DNA from: Verticillium longisporum
Taxonomy: Eukaryota; Ascomycota; Sordariomycetes; Glomerellales; Plectosphaerellaceae
Length of the DNA: 64,000 nucleotides
Reading direction: 5' to 3'
Assembly: GCA_019188255.1 (NCBI GenBank)
Contig: JAETXT010000003.1
Location: forward strand, 6,076,001 to 6,140,000
In this document: positions 21,325 to 34,853 of the stretch, piece by piece
Layout: the number at the start of each line of letters is the position of its first letter
How positions within the stretch are numbered: the first letter of the stretch is position 1
Made by a program: the position numbers and the translations under genes
Notes under the pieces: generated by a model
Database searches by the model: none
Seen by the model: only the letters and a program-made list of their open reading frames with translations
Told to the model about the DNA's origin: nothing

Positions 21325-21525
21325 ATGAAGATCTCCTACTTTCTCTTGTCTGTCCTCGCATCTTGGCCATGGCTGCACCCGTCGTGCCCAGCGAGGCCTC
21401 GAAGGATGCCGTCGAGAAGCGCCAGCGCTTCCCCGAGTTGTGCGGTGCGTGCGTATAGCTGTATAACTTGCGGAAAGTGGTCGTTCAAAGCTGGGGTCTG
21501 GTGTAGGGAACATGTCTTCAGGTAG
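21325..21525 (+). pseudogene. Small secreted Cys-containing peptide, frameshifted or relic
   Basis: The ATG frame begins as a signal peptide (MKISYFLLSVLA) and then reads unlike a secreted protein (SWPWLHPSC). One base added near 21361 instead gives LAMAAPVVPSEASKDAVEKR and then QRFPELCG, that is, the end of a signal peptide, a short propeptide and a Kex2-type KR site. Further on, the original frame reads SCITCGKWSFKAGVWC, again Cys-rich, before stopping at 21525. A short mature Cys-rich peptide would be consistent, but it needs a frame correction or an unseen intron near GTGCGT (21444 onward). The sequence may be a decayed effector-like gene or contain sequence errors. No family is recognised. 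Confidence 0.45.
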
Positions 21526-22900
21526 CGCAACTACTGCCAGCATAGGCCTCGAAGATACATGTGAAGCTTCAAGGTTCAAAATAGAAGAGCTTCTCCGCTG
21601 ATGCTGGTAATATGTTTTTGAGGATTAGTCTCTAGGTATCGAGATCTATGCTAGCCTCTCACGTCAGTTCTGATACCTGTAACGGTCGTGAAGTCTATTC
21701 ATCAGTCTGAAGTAATACATCAGCACCACGGAGGGCCTTCATCCAGTTATATGTGGTTAGAGAATTGCTGGTGTTGACGGGCTATGTAGATCAAGCCCCA
21801 TGACTCAATCGAATATCCGAATGCTGGGTCCTGAAACGAACAATATATGAAATTGGGGCAATGCCACTAGAGTTAAGACCTGAAGATGTACCATTCACGA
21901 AGATAGTGAAGATAGCGAGGAGGCGTGTCAAAGATTCCGCGTGACGTGCGAATCAAGTTGTCGACCGCCATTGCCTTTGAAGTCAAGCCCCTTTACAATG
22001 AGGAAACATGACTGCCTGCATCCCCCCCGATACTGAGCATTGTACGCTTGGAGGCAGCCTCACTTATTCCGGATTTGATCGAGAGACTTCCCAGGCCCCT
22101 AAAGGGTTTTATCTGTATACCATCGGGGCAATGGCCGATGAGGGACAATTTGATTCCCTTGACCGAGACGCCAGAGAGATTTAGCATATGTTCGAGGTAT
22201 TCCTCACGTTACTTTGAATACCTAAACGTGTCGTAGGAAAGTTTCTCCAGTAAGCTGTCAGGATTGCAGTGAATGAAAGGTCTTAAAGGTTTCATGAAAC
22301 ACACGGCAGATCTCAAAGAGTTAAAATAAAATAGCTCTTTAATATTTCTTCGAGCCTTCGAGATAGGTCTCGCCTTAAATTTTATCAACAGTTGCATGCA
22401 TCGCAGGATGGGGCTGCGGACTTAATCCAGTACATCAAGAATTACAAGAATTCATTGCGTGACGGCAGAAGAACGAAGATGTCACTCATTTGAAAGATAA
22501 TGCATACGAAAGAAAGTCAGTTCTTGTTGAAGATTTCAGAGATGTGTTTTAGGTCCTTATATAGTTCAGGAGTCCAAAGTTACATGGACTGACAAAACAA
22601 AAGGACGCGACTTATAGGCTACAAAGACAAGCAGAGTTTTGCAAATCCTTAACGTCCGTATTGTTTATATGCTCCATATCAACACATCTTCGTCTCGAGG
22701 CTGTTCAACAGGCGGGTGCGTTGATCAGAACTAAGCTACCTCACCTGATTGCAACCGCAACAAGACTGGCGTCTGAGGAGTAAAACTAAAACATTATGAA
22801 ATCAAACTAACATCATAGGTGCTTGGCAACCTGTGGATAGTGCTGCATCTCCTGGCCGTACCTCATGGACATCTAGGTCTCCGAACATCGAGACATCATC
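21526..22900. other. AT-rich gene-poor stretch
   Basis: The least GC-rich part of the window. No ORF with recognisable content. It may be an old decayed repeat, but I see no terminal repeats or retroelement motif. Confidence 0.45.
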
Positions 22901-25900
22901 ACCGGTAGCAATCAACAGGTGCAGAAAAAGGTTCCACAGCGAGAGAAAGGAAGAAGAGAGAGTAAAGGGGACCCAGGAACGTGCGTCGTTACAGCTTCAC
23001 TTGCATGTGTCATCCTGTCAACAGGCTTGACAGCAGCAAAAGTGGCCTTGGCCAAGACCCTTGACATACTGCAAGCAGGTTTACCTGCAGACCTCCTCGC
23101 TGCTTCATGGACCTCGAGGCCACCGACCTGCAGTGTCCCAAGAGTTCGCAGGACCACGACGGGAAGCTCCAGACAGGAGGATGAGGCCGTGTCTCCTTTG
23201 ACGGCGCCGGTGGCATCCTCCCCCCTACCTCCTCCTTCGCTCCACACCAGACAGAGTCGCAGCGTTGCCACGAGCCACGAACGCAGAGGACGATCCACAG
23301 GAGATTACCGCATAAGCTTTCGCACGCCCTGCATAAGCTCCAGCTTCCTCTTTCTCGACCTCGAGCTACCCTGCGTGCCGCCCGCCCAGAGCTCGTCGCC
23401 GGCATAAGACTTGGACAAACACTTCACCCCCTCCTTGTTCCCAATAATCGCCACCCATCTCCCTCGCTATCTGCGCAAATCGTTGAGGCCAAAGGCCTCG
23501 ACCAGGCCTCGCGTCGCACGGCGGCGCTGAAGTTTGGGATGCGCGCCATGCGTCTTTCCCCCCTCCTTCGTGGCTGAAAGCAGGAGGCGGGTTCAGCGCC
23601 GAAAAAATCCCCGACGACAAACAAAGAGGCTGATCAAAGCATATCACCGCCGACAGCAAGACCGGTGATCTGGTCATATCGCCGACAGCGGCCCAGGCGA
23701 GAGCTGATCGCCAGGTTCAGGGCGAACAGCATCCCCCTAAAGGCAACAACACCCGCGCTGTCGCCCCCTCCACTTCGTCCCTCACTCCCTCGGAGACTGA
23801 GCCGCGTGCGTGACAGCCTACCTCACACATGCTTGACGGAGTCCAGTGGGCGACAGACGCTCACTTCGCGCCCCAGAACTCAAATAAACGAGACCGAGCC
23901 AGATGTCATGCATGCTCGAGGCTCTGTCGGAGGGGGTTTCATGGGGGCCAAAAAGGAAATTGTAATGAAGAGGGACGGGAAACAGCAAGTTGACCAGGGT
24001 TCTGGGCCCAGAGTGAAACAGATGCCCGCGGCGCGGCGTGCTAGATGCTTCGTCCGGGGTTTGGTAGCTCTGCCGGAAGGGAAAGGCGGCAGGAGGATGA
24101 AGAGGCGTGAAAGAGGAGGGGAGGGGAAGGGTGGAAAGCTTCTCAACAGTTTGACGGTTCGCGGGGTACTTTTGCTGCATGTTCCACTTCTACACGGCGC
24201 GATGTAGCTGTTCAGACTTCAACACCCTGCGAGCGTCTTCTGTGCTGCCCTGCTAGCTCGTCTGACGCCGGTGACACCATCGTAGGCATGGCGGCCTGAG
24301 AGCTCCCAGGTCCCCTTGACGCCGTCAGAGACAGCTTCCCTTTCGGATCTCGTCAGGCACGCCAGTGCAGCCGTCACCAGCCCTAGATTTGACAATGCAG
24401 GAGATAGGGTGGGTGTTGGAAACGGCTCGTAGCCGTATGATGCCCCCCTTTTCCACGAGCCTCCCAGGGAAGCTTCTATGCCGACCACAACCGCGTCAAC
24501 GCGGATGAAGTCATCGAGGCCGTCGACGACAGGCACTGCGATAAGACCAACATTCCAATGTCTCAGAGCGACCCGTGGCACCTTCTGGTTAGGGCTGGAT
24601 ATCGTCGGCCCAATTCAGGGCAATCGTGTGAACGGGCCAGGGACAGACTCATTCCCCCACGCAAGAGGGTTAGCATAAAAGGCAAAGGGTTGCCGCCAGC
24701 GTGAGTCCAGAGGCGCGGCGCTGAACGCTTCGACCACTCGGAACAAGAGGGTTGGGCGCGATATGCAGAGTCATCTGTCCAAGTACGACTATTGAATCGA
24801 CATGGGATGATGGAGGGAAGGAGCTTGGACAGTGTGATGAAGAGTGCGTCTACCTACCGTGATGAAAGGTGTGGCTGCTGCGCCTCTTTGCATTTTGTGA
24901 CGATGGCGCTCTGCTAGTTGGCTTCGAGAAGCTCAAGGGAAGACTGTTTGCAGAAGCGGTGCGACCCTCCCCCCCCTCTCAATGTTGCGATGGGCGCCAA
25001 GTCGACCAGGCCCTGTCCGCATATGCGCTGTGTGGGTGGCAGCAGCAGCAACAGCTCTCGCAAGCTCCCCTTGCCATCTTCATTCCATATCATCTATCTC
25101 ATCCCACGGATGATGCGGGGAGCGGTGACTTGGGCGTCTTTTGGACGACCATCCCTATAGACCATAGAGGACATAGAGGGGAGCTTTTCTGCCTCGGGAG
25201 GAGCTCGTCCACACGGCAGTCGTTGAGCAGAGGAGGCAGGGTGGGGAAGAGGAGGGGGGAGGGAGGGCCGTTTTCACAAGCCAAAAAGGCCAGCCGCCAC
25301 CACTGTGAACCCCGGCACCTCAATCATGAGAGCCAGCCCCGTCGGAGGAAATTCCCAAAGCGTGGGAAACGTCCGTGCTTGATCCAAACCCTGTGCCCCA
25401 CTCCAGGGTTATTGTTCCCCTTGGAACCAGACTTGCTCCTCCAGTGGTGGTGGCGGCGGCGGTGGCAGTGGTTGTGATGGTGAGGATGGACTTTCCTCGA
25501 AGCCCAGAGTTCAACATTCAAAGGACCAAGGTTCAGGGGCCCACGGTGCATTGAGTTTGCGCTGTGCAAACGGCTTAACCCCCTGAGCTTGGTTCGGTTG
25601 AGCGACCAGTAAATGAAGTTTTAGGGCTTTTTCGGAGCTTCTTGGGGTTTGATAAGCTGGGATCGGCGCAAGGAGGGAAAACTCAATCGTGCCGAGGTGC
25701 GCGAGTCGTCGATTATTGAAATTTCAAGGCACCTGTCAGTGCTCTTCGGCGGGGGCTTGTTGAAGCCCACGCCCGCCTGCGCTGGCGTGATGAAACCCCA
25801 GATTGTGCCCGGGACCCGAGCCTCCCTGGAGTCGGGCAGTTGCCAGCATTCCGAGCTCGGGCCGGGCGCGCGTCTGTATCAGACGAGATATGAACCCCAG

Positions 25901-28060
25901 TGCAAGAAGCGGCGGCGAGGCTTGGTGATGAAGCAGTTGAGCGCCTCAGAAGTCTATGGGCCAAAGTAGAGCCGGTCTATCAAACCTTCGCGCAACTGGT
26001 AGTTGGACAACGTGCAGGACACGGGGTAGCCTGAGCCGCCTTGATCCGTTGGGTCTTACCCCAGGTTCAGCAGGTCTGGGGAAACGTGTGCTTTGGTCAG
26101 TTTGGTTGGGCTGGCGAGCGACATGCCGGCGTTGGGAACTCTGGGGAGACTGGGGATTCACGCGTTGTACCGTCGTTTTCGCCCGTCAAACTCGCATCAA
26201 ATCCCCGTTTCCCAGTCTTCCAGTACGTAACATTTCGATCCAACATGGCCGCCAACGAAACGTGCAGTCACTGGTGCCCTGCGGAGAAGATGGAGAGGGT
26301 AGTTGGCGTTGCCTAATAACGGCCCCTCTATTAGTCACTGGCGTATCTTGGGCGACCCTTTGGGTGTCATGGTGGTGTTGCGGCGGAGGCGAGGCGGAGA
26401 GGCGCATGCATAGATAGGGTTTTGCGGGGTGAGGCCGACAGACGCGCCGCACGCCTCAGACACGGGAACGTCGTTTTGTCGTCCATTGACCTCATCCCAT
26501 CGACTATCGATTATCGGCCATCGATCTTCACCCGTAGCTGATCTGCCCTAACAAAGAATGGTTGGTCGTCATGGGCGAGGGCCGAAGGGGGCCACGTCGA
26601 TCGCTGTTGGTGAGCAGTGCGCTGCTGCAGGAACTTCGTCCGGGAACCGTCAGCACCAAGCGCCAGCGCTTCGCCGTATCCGTGCTGGGGGCGTGCCCCG
26701 GCTCCCTCCCTTGCCAGTTGGCTTGGGTTGTCATCCGGCCTCTTCACCGCGCCGGTGCGTGATTCTTGCTTTTGGCCGTGCTCACATCGGACGAACATTT
26801 ACCGGTCTTGTCCCTGCTAGCAACAAACAGATGCGACGGACTCCCTCCTTACGTCGTCGCGAAAATATCCGGCGCTGTTCCGACGAGCTACCGCCCCGCG
26901 CCTCAGCCGACTACTAAGTAAGCGCGAACTCACGGTAGTACCGAATTTGTGAGCCGAGTGGTGAAGCCAGTCCCAGGTCGCCCGGGAGGCTTCGTCCAGT
27001 TCTTGTGTCGTGCTGGCCCGCGATTCGCGGAGATTCGCCGGAGGAGGAGCGAAAGGGGGGTTCCTCTGGTCAGGCACCTTGCCTCTTCGCCGCCTGCTAT
27101 GCATGTATGCGCACCATGCCGGACGCACGCGCTTCTTAGTCTTGGGTTCTGATGCTGCAACGTTGCGACGCCAGTTTGGCGAGGCCAATCAAGCCGCTGA
27201 TCTCATGGCCGAGAACCTCCCAAAATCGATCCAGGCGCAATGGGAGGAAAACCTGCGGAGATTTATGTGCTGCCACCCCTCTTAAAAGGCATTCTTGTCG
27301 TCGTTTGCTGCACTGCGCTGGGCCAGCTAAGCACGGAATGGACGAGGTGAGGCAAAGGTACGCTCTCTTCGCGTTTCGCTTGAGTGGGCTGGCTGCGGCG
27401 CAGCTGGGACTTCTTCCAGTTTCCGGATTCCGGTGCATTGCGGGTGCGGGCCTGCGGGAGCCAAATCTGGTCAAAGGTTCATTGCCGGCTGACACCCTTC
27501 GACATGTCAGTATCCATAACTCTGAATCGTCATCTCGAGTCGTGAGCACTCCGACGTGCCTTGATACCCCAACCCTCGGTGGCCAATGGCCGCCTCAGCT
27601 GTTCGCTTTTGCCTGTTGCAACCCTTGGCTGATTTGGTACTTGTGACGGGGGGGGCTTCCTGATCGTGTGCCTGCGCAGTCAGAGTCGCCAATAGCCAAG
27701 CTAAAGAATCTCGTACTATGATGCTGTGATGGAAGATGGCGGCGGTACCAAGGTATGCCACCCCTCTTCTCCCCCCACTTTCTGTGGCACTAGATGCTGG
27801 CTCAAGCAAATCTCCGGCAGGGGCATCGCCGGAGCCTTGGTCTCTGACGAGGACAGCTCGGTGAAGATGCTCCAAACGGTGAGCTTGTGGCGTTGAGTGT
27901 TATGCCTGTCTAGCAGGGGATCGGATTTCATTAAACTAGCCACCCCAGCGTCCGCTGGATTGTGGGTACGTTCTCCTCTTCTCCTGTGCCCGCAACCCTA
28001 TTCGCTAACAGCGGTACCAAAAATGGCCCTACCTTAATCATATCGTTGTAAGCCGAGCAT

Positions 28061-28097
28061 AGGGAGAGAGAAAGAGAGAGACAGAGAGAAGAGGGGG
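28061..28097. repeat. Purine-rich GA tract
   Basis: Imperfect (GA)n run. On the opposite strand it is a CT-rich tract like those in fungal core promoters. Confidence 0.5.
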
Positions 28098-30576
28098 TTC
28101 CAGGGCGGGGCGGGCGGAGGATGGGGGTCAATTCGGGGCGTTGTCCTCTTACAAGTCTATCTTCTCATCCCGCGTCCTGACGCTAATCCCTCCCGCTTCT
28201 AAACAGTGGCGGGTGGCCTTGCTGGCCTCGGCATTCTTGTAGTTCGCCAATGACTTGCAGGAAATCGATGAAGATCGAATGGAGTCTTCGACCGCAGCGC
28301 AAGCCACAACATCTTGGTGTCTCTCCTCCTGTCGCCAATGAACGTCAGAGAAGAAGGCGTTCGTTCTACCGTAAGGTACCTGTGCAAGCCCAGCAGCCAA
28401 GGCGAAGGAGGGGGAAGAGGAGGGAGGGGTCTTGACGTTAGGTTGTTGGCCTGTGTGCCAGCGCCCGCCGCTGCCAATCACTTACCCTGGATGCCGCTCA
28501 AGGTGCGCTGGCATCAAGGGTGGAGTTTGTGAGCTTGGGGCATCGTGCTATGCATACGCGACACTGAGTAGGTCGCACAGCATCAGTCCGTCGAGATGAT
28601 AAGAGCGACCCTAGAGAATAGACGTAATGGAGTGACGACATGGAGTGCCTGCGAGCTTATTGAGGTCCGTAAAGAAGCCCCGTATTTGCGCCCAACACCA
28701 CGACCACTCCGTTTCGTGCAGCCTGGGTCACATCGCGAAGCCCTCACGGATCCTGGTCCCTCGCCAGGCTGGCTTAGCGCTCTTTCGATATGAAGGAAGA
28801 AAAAAAAGGAGGCGTTTTCCCTGGAGCTTCTACGCAGGCCTTCTGAGCAACTTCTAGCGTCAGGCGTGTTGTACATGCGCGGTGATACTTGCACGCACTA
28901 GCCCAGCCCTCATAGATTGTCTCACCTCACTCACCCTGTCTTTTTGCCTACCTAACTTACCCTGCCACCCACCCTGGCCGTGGGAAGACGACCTGCAAGC
29001 CTGCGGGCGCGTGAACACCCATTGTCACCTAGGTCGTAGGGAGCACACCAGCACCATGTATAGCAGTCGTGTTAAGTCGCAATGAGAATCTTGGGAGGAA
29101 ACCGACTGGAAGGCAAGCGGCACCACGAAGGGCATGTAAATATGTATGTGCCTGGCAGTCGGCAGGCGGACGGGCGGCGGCAGACCACATCGATCAGCGT
29201 TTGGCGTAATTAGGAGCGCGGGTGGTATGTAGGTTGTGAGAGCACCTGGGAGCATGGCCGGATCGCCAAGACACTGACTGATCAATCCCTCCCCGCTCTT
29301 ACAGTGACTAATAAGTGAGTTGTTTGAATCCATGACCATCGATGTTTGGTTGTGCAATGTCCTCCGACCCGCCGCTCACACTTGCGCAATCGCCGTGAAC
29401 AATTAGCCGCTCAGCCTGGGAGCCCTGTGTTCAGGTGCCGCTGAATTGATTGCAGTAGTTCTGGCGCCGGAAAATCCGAGCTCTGTCTCCATCACGCGCG
29501 ATGGTGAGCTGGACGGAGCAACCGGCCCTCAACTCGGTTTGTTCAAAGACCGACGGACTGTTATCTGCTCTAGTGCAGTGGGCCACCTTACCCACTTGTG
29601 CCTTGGGAGCCCTTGGCGGCAGTGCAAGGGAGCGCTGGATTTGCCGGCCCTGGAGAGCTTCCAGTTGGTCGGTGCTGTTGCCGATCTCTCAGCTCAAGAC
29701 GGGCGAGGCGTGCGCCTGTCGGCAGGGTCCGAAACGGAGTTGCGCGATGCCTCGGAAGCCTCGCGCTGTGGGCTCGAGGGAGGCTTTGCGGGGCGCAAAA
29801 GCAAGTTCACACGTGAAGCGATCGTTAACCTTGGAATGTCTGTGGAAGTCGCCATGACACATGGTTGGTTATCTAATGCAGCGAAATAGGTCGCAAGTAC
29901 TTGAGCTGAAGGTCTTCATTCGCCAGCCAGCCACACCCCGATAGGGAAAGTGAGGATTTGCTTCGTCTTGCCTGCCCCTTGGGTTCTTTCTGCAGGCTCA
30001 TGATCAAAAGCAGTCTCTTCGGTTTGGTTTGGGTCGGCGCACATGCAGCTGTGTGGGAGCAGATGATGCGAAAATAAGGCATCGCCGTCCAATGGCGCAA
30101 AGCCTTACGAGTTAACATTGGTGATAACAATGAAACAGAGGAAGCGACAATTCCTGTGACCCTGCAGCCTGTCGGCGACCGCCACGGCGCATTCCTGGCA
30201 TCTGCAGTGATGGCATAATCGCTGATGACAGCACCAGCAACTGCAACTGCAGCAGGGTCGATAGGGGGGAGGGTTCAAGGGCCGTAATAAGGGCGCCAGA
30301 AGGTGGGACACTGGCCGGTACATCGACCAGAAGAGTCGAGAGGGCGGACGAGGCGGGCGAGCTGCAGGTTCCTTGCACGAAAAGTCGGTCGAGTTGGGTA
30401 TCGGAAGGGCCCAAACAAGAGTCGAGGCCGAAGGAGGTGAGCATTGAGAGCGACTGCGCGCCAGAGCTAGGCCAGTCCAGAGCCCACACATTGTAGCTGA
30501 GAGATAACGCCATCGGTGGAAGGACTGTCGAAGGCTGCATGGAAGCTCGGAGCAAGCTACCAGTTTTGACGACCAA

Positions 30577-30602
30577 GACAACAACAACAACAACAACAAC
30601 GA
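30577..30602. repeat. (CAA)n microsatellite
   Basis: About eight ACA/CAA units in a row, preceded and followed by GACGAC-type variants. Confidence 0.8.
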
Positions 30603-32320
30603 ACGACGACAATGATGGCGACGACACATGATGCCGTCTCATGCACATGGGCCTTCTGGGATCGGAATGATCGATATGTATCTGTTGCTGCAGACATGTG
30701 GAAACAATTTACGCGCAGAAACACCGGCGGCGGCGGCGACCTCTGAGCTTGAAGCTTTAGTGGGACCTTGACGCGAAGGAGTCAACCAAGTCTCGATGGC
30801 CTGGCAAGCGCGGTGTGCTTGGTCTGTGGTACGTGCGTTCGTACGTGCTGATAATATCGCATGCAGATGCAGTGTCGAGGCCAGGCCACGATGGAGCCCG
30901 TGCTGAGCTTGAAAGCAGGCTGTTTACCGGGGCGCTGTTGGAGTCGGGTGCATCGCCTGGGGATCTTCCTGGGAGTGTCTCGTGTCGTGCTCGTCAAGTT
31001 TCGTTCCGGCACGGTGGATGATGTGCCGTCATATCTTCCGCCCGTCATCCGAAGTGATGGTCCAAAGGGGGGAGGGGGGCGAGAACAGGCCGCGGGCCAA
31101 AGATGGCTGCACCTTTTCGCCATTGGTATGGATCAAGTGCTTGGTCCTGTGTAGCCGGGCTTGGAAGCAGAGGCCGAGGCACGTAGCCTGCACGGTACGG
31201 CCTTGGACGGCACGAGAGGCTGTGGGCGGCATGTATGCTACTGGTCATGCTCGACTTCACGCTCCGAAGCACTCGCACATGATTAGTACAGCAGTGGTGT
31301 TCTCGTCCTCAACAACTCGAGGGAACTCGGCAACCGTCGCAGGGACATTGGGGAACCAGGAGAGACGGATGGAGACTGGGGACGGGTGGACTGCTCGCTT
31401 TGTGTTTTGTGGGAACCACAGAACAGAGTGTCCGGGACCTGGGAACTAGTTCGGAGTTCTCGTTAGCAGCGTAGTATATCGCAGGTCTAATCGTTGTCCA
31501 AGTTAAGGTATTTTACCAGGGTGCAAGGCCGGGGAAGGGCAGTGACGCCCGATGGTGAAGCAGCGGTCTGTATTGGCCTACGAGCATGGCCCCAAGGATG
31601 GCGCTATAGGTGCGAACCTGGACACGGGAAAGAGGTGATTTGACCGATGATGCTTCTGGCACTTGGACTGATAGTATCGATTGCTCCTCCTGTCAGAGGA
31701 TTGCGTTGGAGCAGTCAGTCCCTGCAGGCATCGGAGACGATGCGGATGCTATCTTGACTGAGAGGAGTCGCGGATGGAGACGACGATTTGGCGGCGGCAG
31801 ATGCAGAATGACATTGTCCAAAGAGCTTGCACGGACAAGGGAACGATCGATGCGCTGGACGGCTGTCAGGTAGGTGTGGTCCAAAACCAACCCACTGCTG
31901 GTGATTGAGTCGTTCTCCAAATTGGCAGTCCAGGAGGGAGTGGTCTGGTCCGGGACAACCCCCCTGCAATTGTTTGCATCCATGGATTACGGAAGTGGTG
32001 TGATGGTCAGTGAGGCATCTGTCAGTTCATTTGAGACGTGCTCATGTTAGGAGGGAGATGCCTGCGTGATGAACTTTGTTTTCGGGGTTGCTGTGCAAAG
32101 CGTATCAATGGATGATGGGTGGTCACCAGGATGTGATCAGCAGCTACCTTAGGTACAGGATAGTGGGTGGCCAAGGAGCCGCCGTCTAGTGCGATGTAAG
32201 GTAGGCGGCAGGAAGAAGGCAGGAGAGGGGAAGAGGGGAAGGAAGGCACAACAGGCCAGCGCCTCACTAGCCTCATTTCACTAGCCTCCTTGCATCCCTG
32301 TGGGCGGTGGACTGCAGCCT

Positions 32321-32377
32321 GCTGCGAGCTTGGAGCTACGAGCTACGAACTGCGAACTGCGAGCTGCAAGCTACGAG
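32321..32377. repeat. Minisatellite of 7-nt units
   Basis: Tandem degenerate heptamers of the type GAGCTAC, GAACTGC and GAGCTGC, about eight copies. Confidence 0.65.
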
Positions 32378-34853
32378 TTTGACCTGGGCGAGGGTCAAGC
32401 CTCAGGCCTTCAGGTCCCGGCAGCCCCACCAGCAGTGGACACACGGGACGGCTTCTATGGCTTCTAAGTGGCTTGATTTGATGCACAGAACCCCCCCCCT
32501 TCCAAGCCCATGCCCTGGCAGATGTACATGTAGGTGCTAGTAGAAAGCCGCCCCGATGAATGCATATCTGAATATTCTCCGCTCCCTGCCGTGGCGCTCC
32601 CGCCTCAGCATCAGAAGACCCCCCCTTCTCTGAGAACTCCAGTTCCCTCGTTCCATTCCACTCCATCAATCAACGAAGCACCACCCACCCCTCCTCCTGC
32701 GGCCACCACCACCACGACCACTACCTCCTCATCCTCTTCTGAATCCACTACCTACAGGTACCTCTCTCCCCTGTCTTGTCCCGTCCTGTCCGGGGCCCCT
32801 CAGCAGGTCTTCCCTACCAGGCTGCCACCCACACGAACGAGACGGCTCCCACAACCTATGACGAGCTGGCTGAAGCCCTCCCGCCTCCGTTGGCCTCGAC
32901 GAGCACACAGGCACATCGCCTCCCCGTCATCCCATTTGTCCGCCAGCACATTGGCATCGGCATCTGGAAACGGAGCAGGGCGGTTGTGGCACAAGAAAAG
33001 GCCATCACATGGACCTGGCAGTTGAGACATTGCCGCAGCCCCGCCCCCTCATCTTTGACGCTTTCGATCTCCTGTTCGCTGTCATGGATTTTGCTTCTCA
33101 ATACGATATTCTCCTGTATCTGAGAGACCTCGCTTGGAACCGATCCACCCCCCTGCTCACTCTCCTCTCCTGCTGGCCCCTCCAGCTTGAAGTGACGATC
33201 CGGACGACCACACCAGATCAGAACATCACGCATATCTACAGGGGGTGCACTCCGCTGTTGCTGTGAGAGCCAGGACAGGCATAAAGGCGTACCCGACGTC
33301 GAACGGCGGTCGGGAACCACTTGGGATCATGCAGTGCAGACAGGAGATCATCCCTGCAACTCTCTTGCAACCATGACTGCCCACATCTCCATCGTCCGCT
33401 CACTTCTCGTTGGTCAACCTAAAATCGCGACCGCCCATCCCAGAACAGGGAAAGGCAGAAGGAGGGCCACAACAGGGGTACAGGGAACAGGGGCTCATGG
33501 CACACGCCAGACGAAGAAGCCCACTCTGGAGCTCATGATTCCAGGATACCCCCCTTTTAACCACGGTACGAAGCCCCCCCCTGCTTTGTCCGACCTCTTG
33601 TCTGGCGAATTAGACTTGGTCGGCCGTTGGGCTGGCCGGTCCCTCGCGACTGATCGGCGCGGGTGGGTTTTTGTTCGGTTCGACGTTTGAAGGCTCACTG
33701 GCCTCACATCGCTCGCACCTTTACAGTCATCCTTTCCAGTGTGTCCGGCAATTCCCCCCTTCTGCGACCCGCCCCCCCCCTTTCCTCTGTCCCGAGATTC
33801 ATGTTACTCTTGCCAGGAGACAGGAAAGACGATCTTCGAGGTCCAACCCAAAATCCAGGCCTGGCAAGTTCCTTGCCCAGACAGCCAGAGCACAGCGATC
33901 CCATGTCTTCTTGTTGGGGCCGAGTCAACATGAGATGAGTCTGGAAGTACCTTGGATGTATCTCGTCCGTCTGGAGTCTTCAACTCTCTATCCTGTCATC
34001 CATCACTTGACCTGCTTCTATCTATATCTCTCCTCTTCATTCAGGTACCAGCACCAGCAACAGCACCACTCCGGCCTGCCTCTCCAGTTTTCTCGATTCT
34101 ATCAGCATTCCTCTACCAGACTCTGTCAGTTCCCCCTCATCTCCTCTCAACCTTGGCCCGCGCCCCTGTCGATGGTATCTGTGGTCTCCTCAAGCGCCCC
34201 CACTCTCCGTGCCTATCTGACCCTCTTCTCCGTGCCCAGCCTGAGATACTCGACCAGGCACACCGAGCGCAGAGGAACGCGGAGCACGGATCAGAGGAGT
34301 AGAGAGCGGACGGACTCTGGTACCTACCTAGCGTACCTCTCGCCCTGGTCCCGTCGACCCCTCCTCCATGCAAGCCCTGGTCCCACGGCGGGGAGGCTAA
34401 AAAAACGGTTCGCTCCATTTGCGCTTCTTTCCCCAGAGCCTTGGTCGCTCTCCCCTACATCTATCTACCTGCCCACCACACAGCCTGTACATCGTACACT
34501 CGAAGAAGCGGGTGCAGTGCGGTACTGAGGACTAGACCAGAGCCCAAGCAAGGACCCGGACCCAGACCCATATCTGACCCTGTACCATCCATCCATCAAT
34601 CGTACCCTCCCTCTCTGCACCCTCGCCGCTATCTTCTTTCTTAATAGGACCTCCGTCCTATATCCATCCTCTCGTCCCATATCAGTGCTCTTTCGCCCCC
34701 CCCTCGCCATCTCAACGACATTTCGCCTCTCGCTCATTCATTCCTCATTCTCGCCCTCAACCTCATCCCACTCCTACCTTGTACCACTCATACTTCGATC
34801 CTGACGACCACAACACTCGTTACTACTTTACCCATCGCCTCGACATCGCCACC

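Larger units (their letters stand above)
22901..34853. other. Gene-free stretch of about 12 kb upstream of the Zn2Cys6 regulator
   Basis: Many overlapping open frames occur on both strands, as expected for GC-rich DNA, but none shows a family motif, a signal peptide followed by a coherent domain, or splice-joined coding blocks. Composition changes along it: purine-rich runs near 24.0-24.2 kb and 28.06-28.10 kb, a CAA-type microsatellite at 30577-30602, a 7-nt minisatellite at 32321-32377, and strongly pyrimidine-rich DNA from about 33.7 kb to the ATG at 34854. That last part looks like a long leader and promoter of the regulator. Short non-coding RNAs or small genes could be hidden here; I cannot support any. 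Confidence 0.5.

Noticed and set aside
33671..34528. 285-codon plus-strand frame upstream of the regulator
   Set aside because: Ser/Pro/Arg translation of a pyrimidine-rich leader; no start context and no domain.
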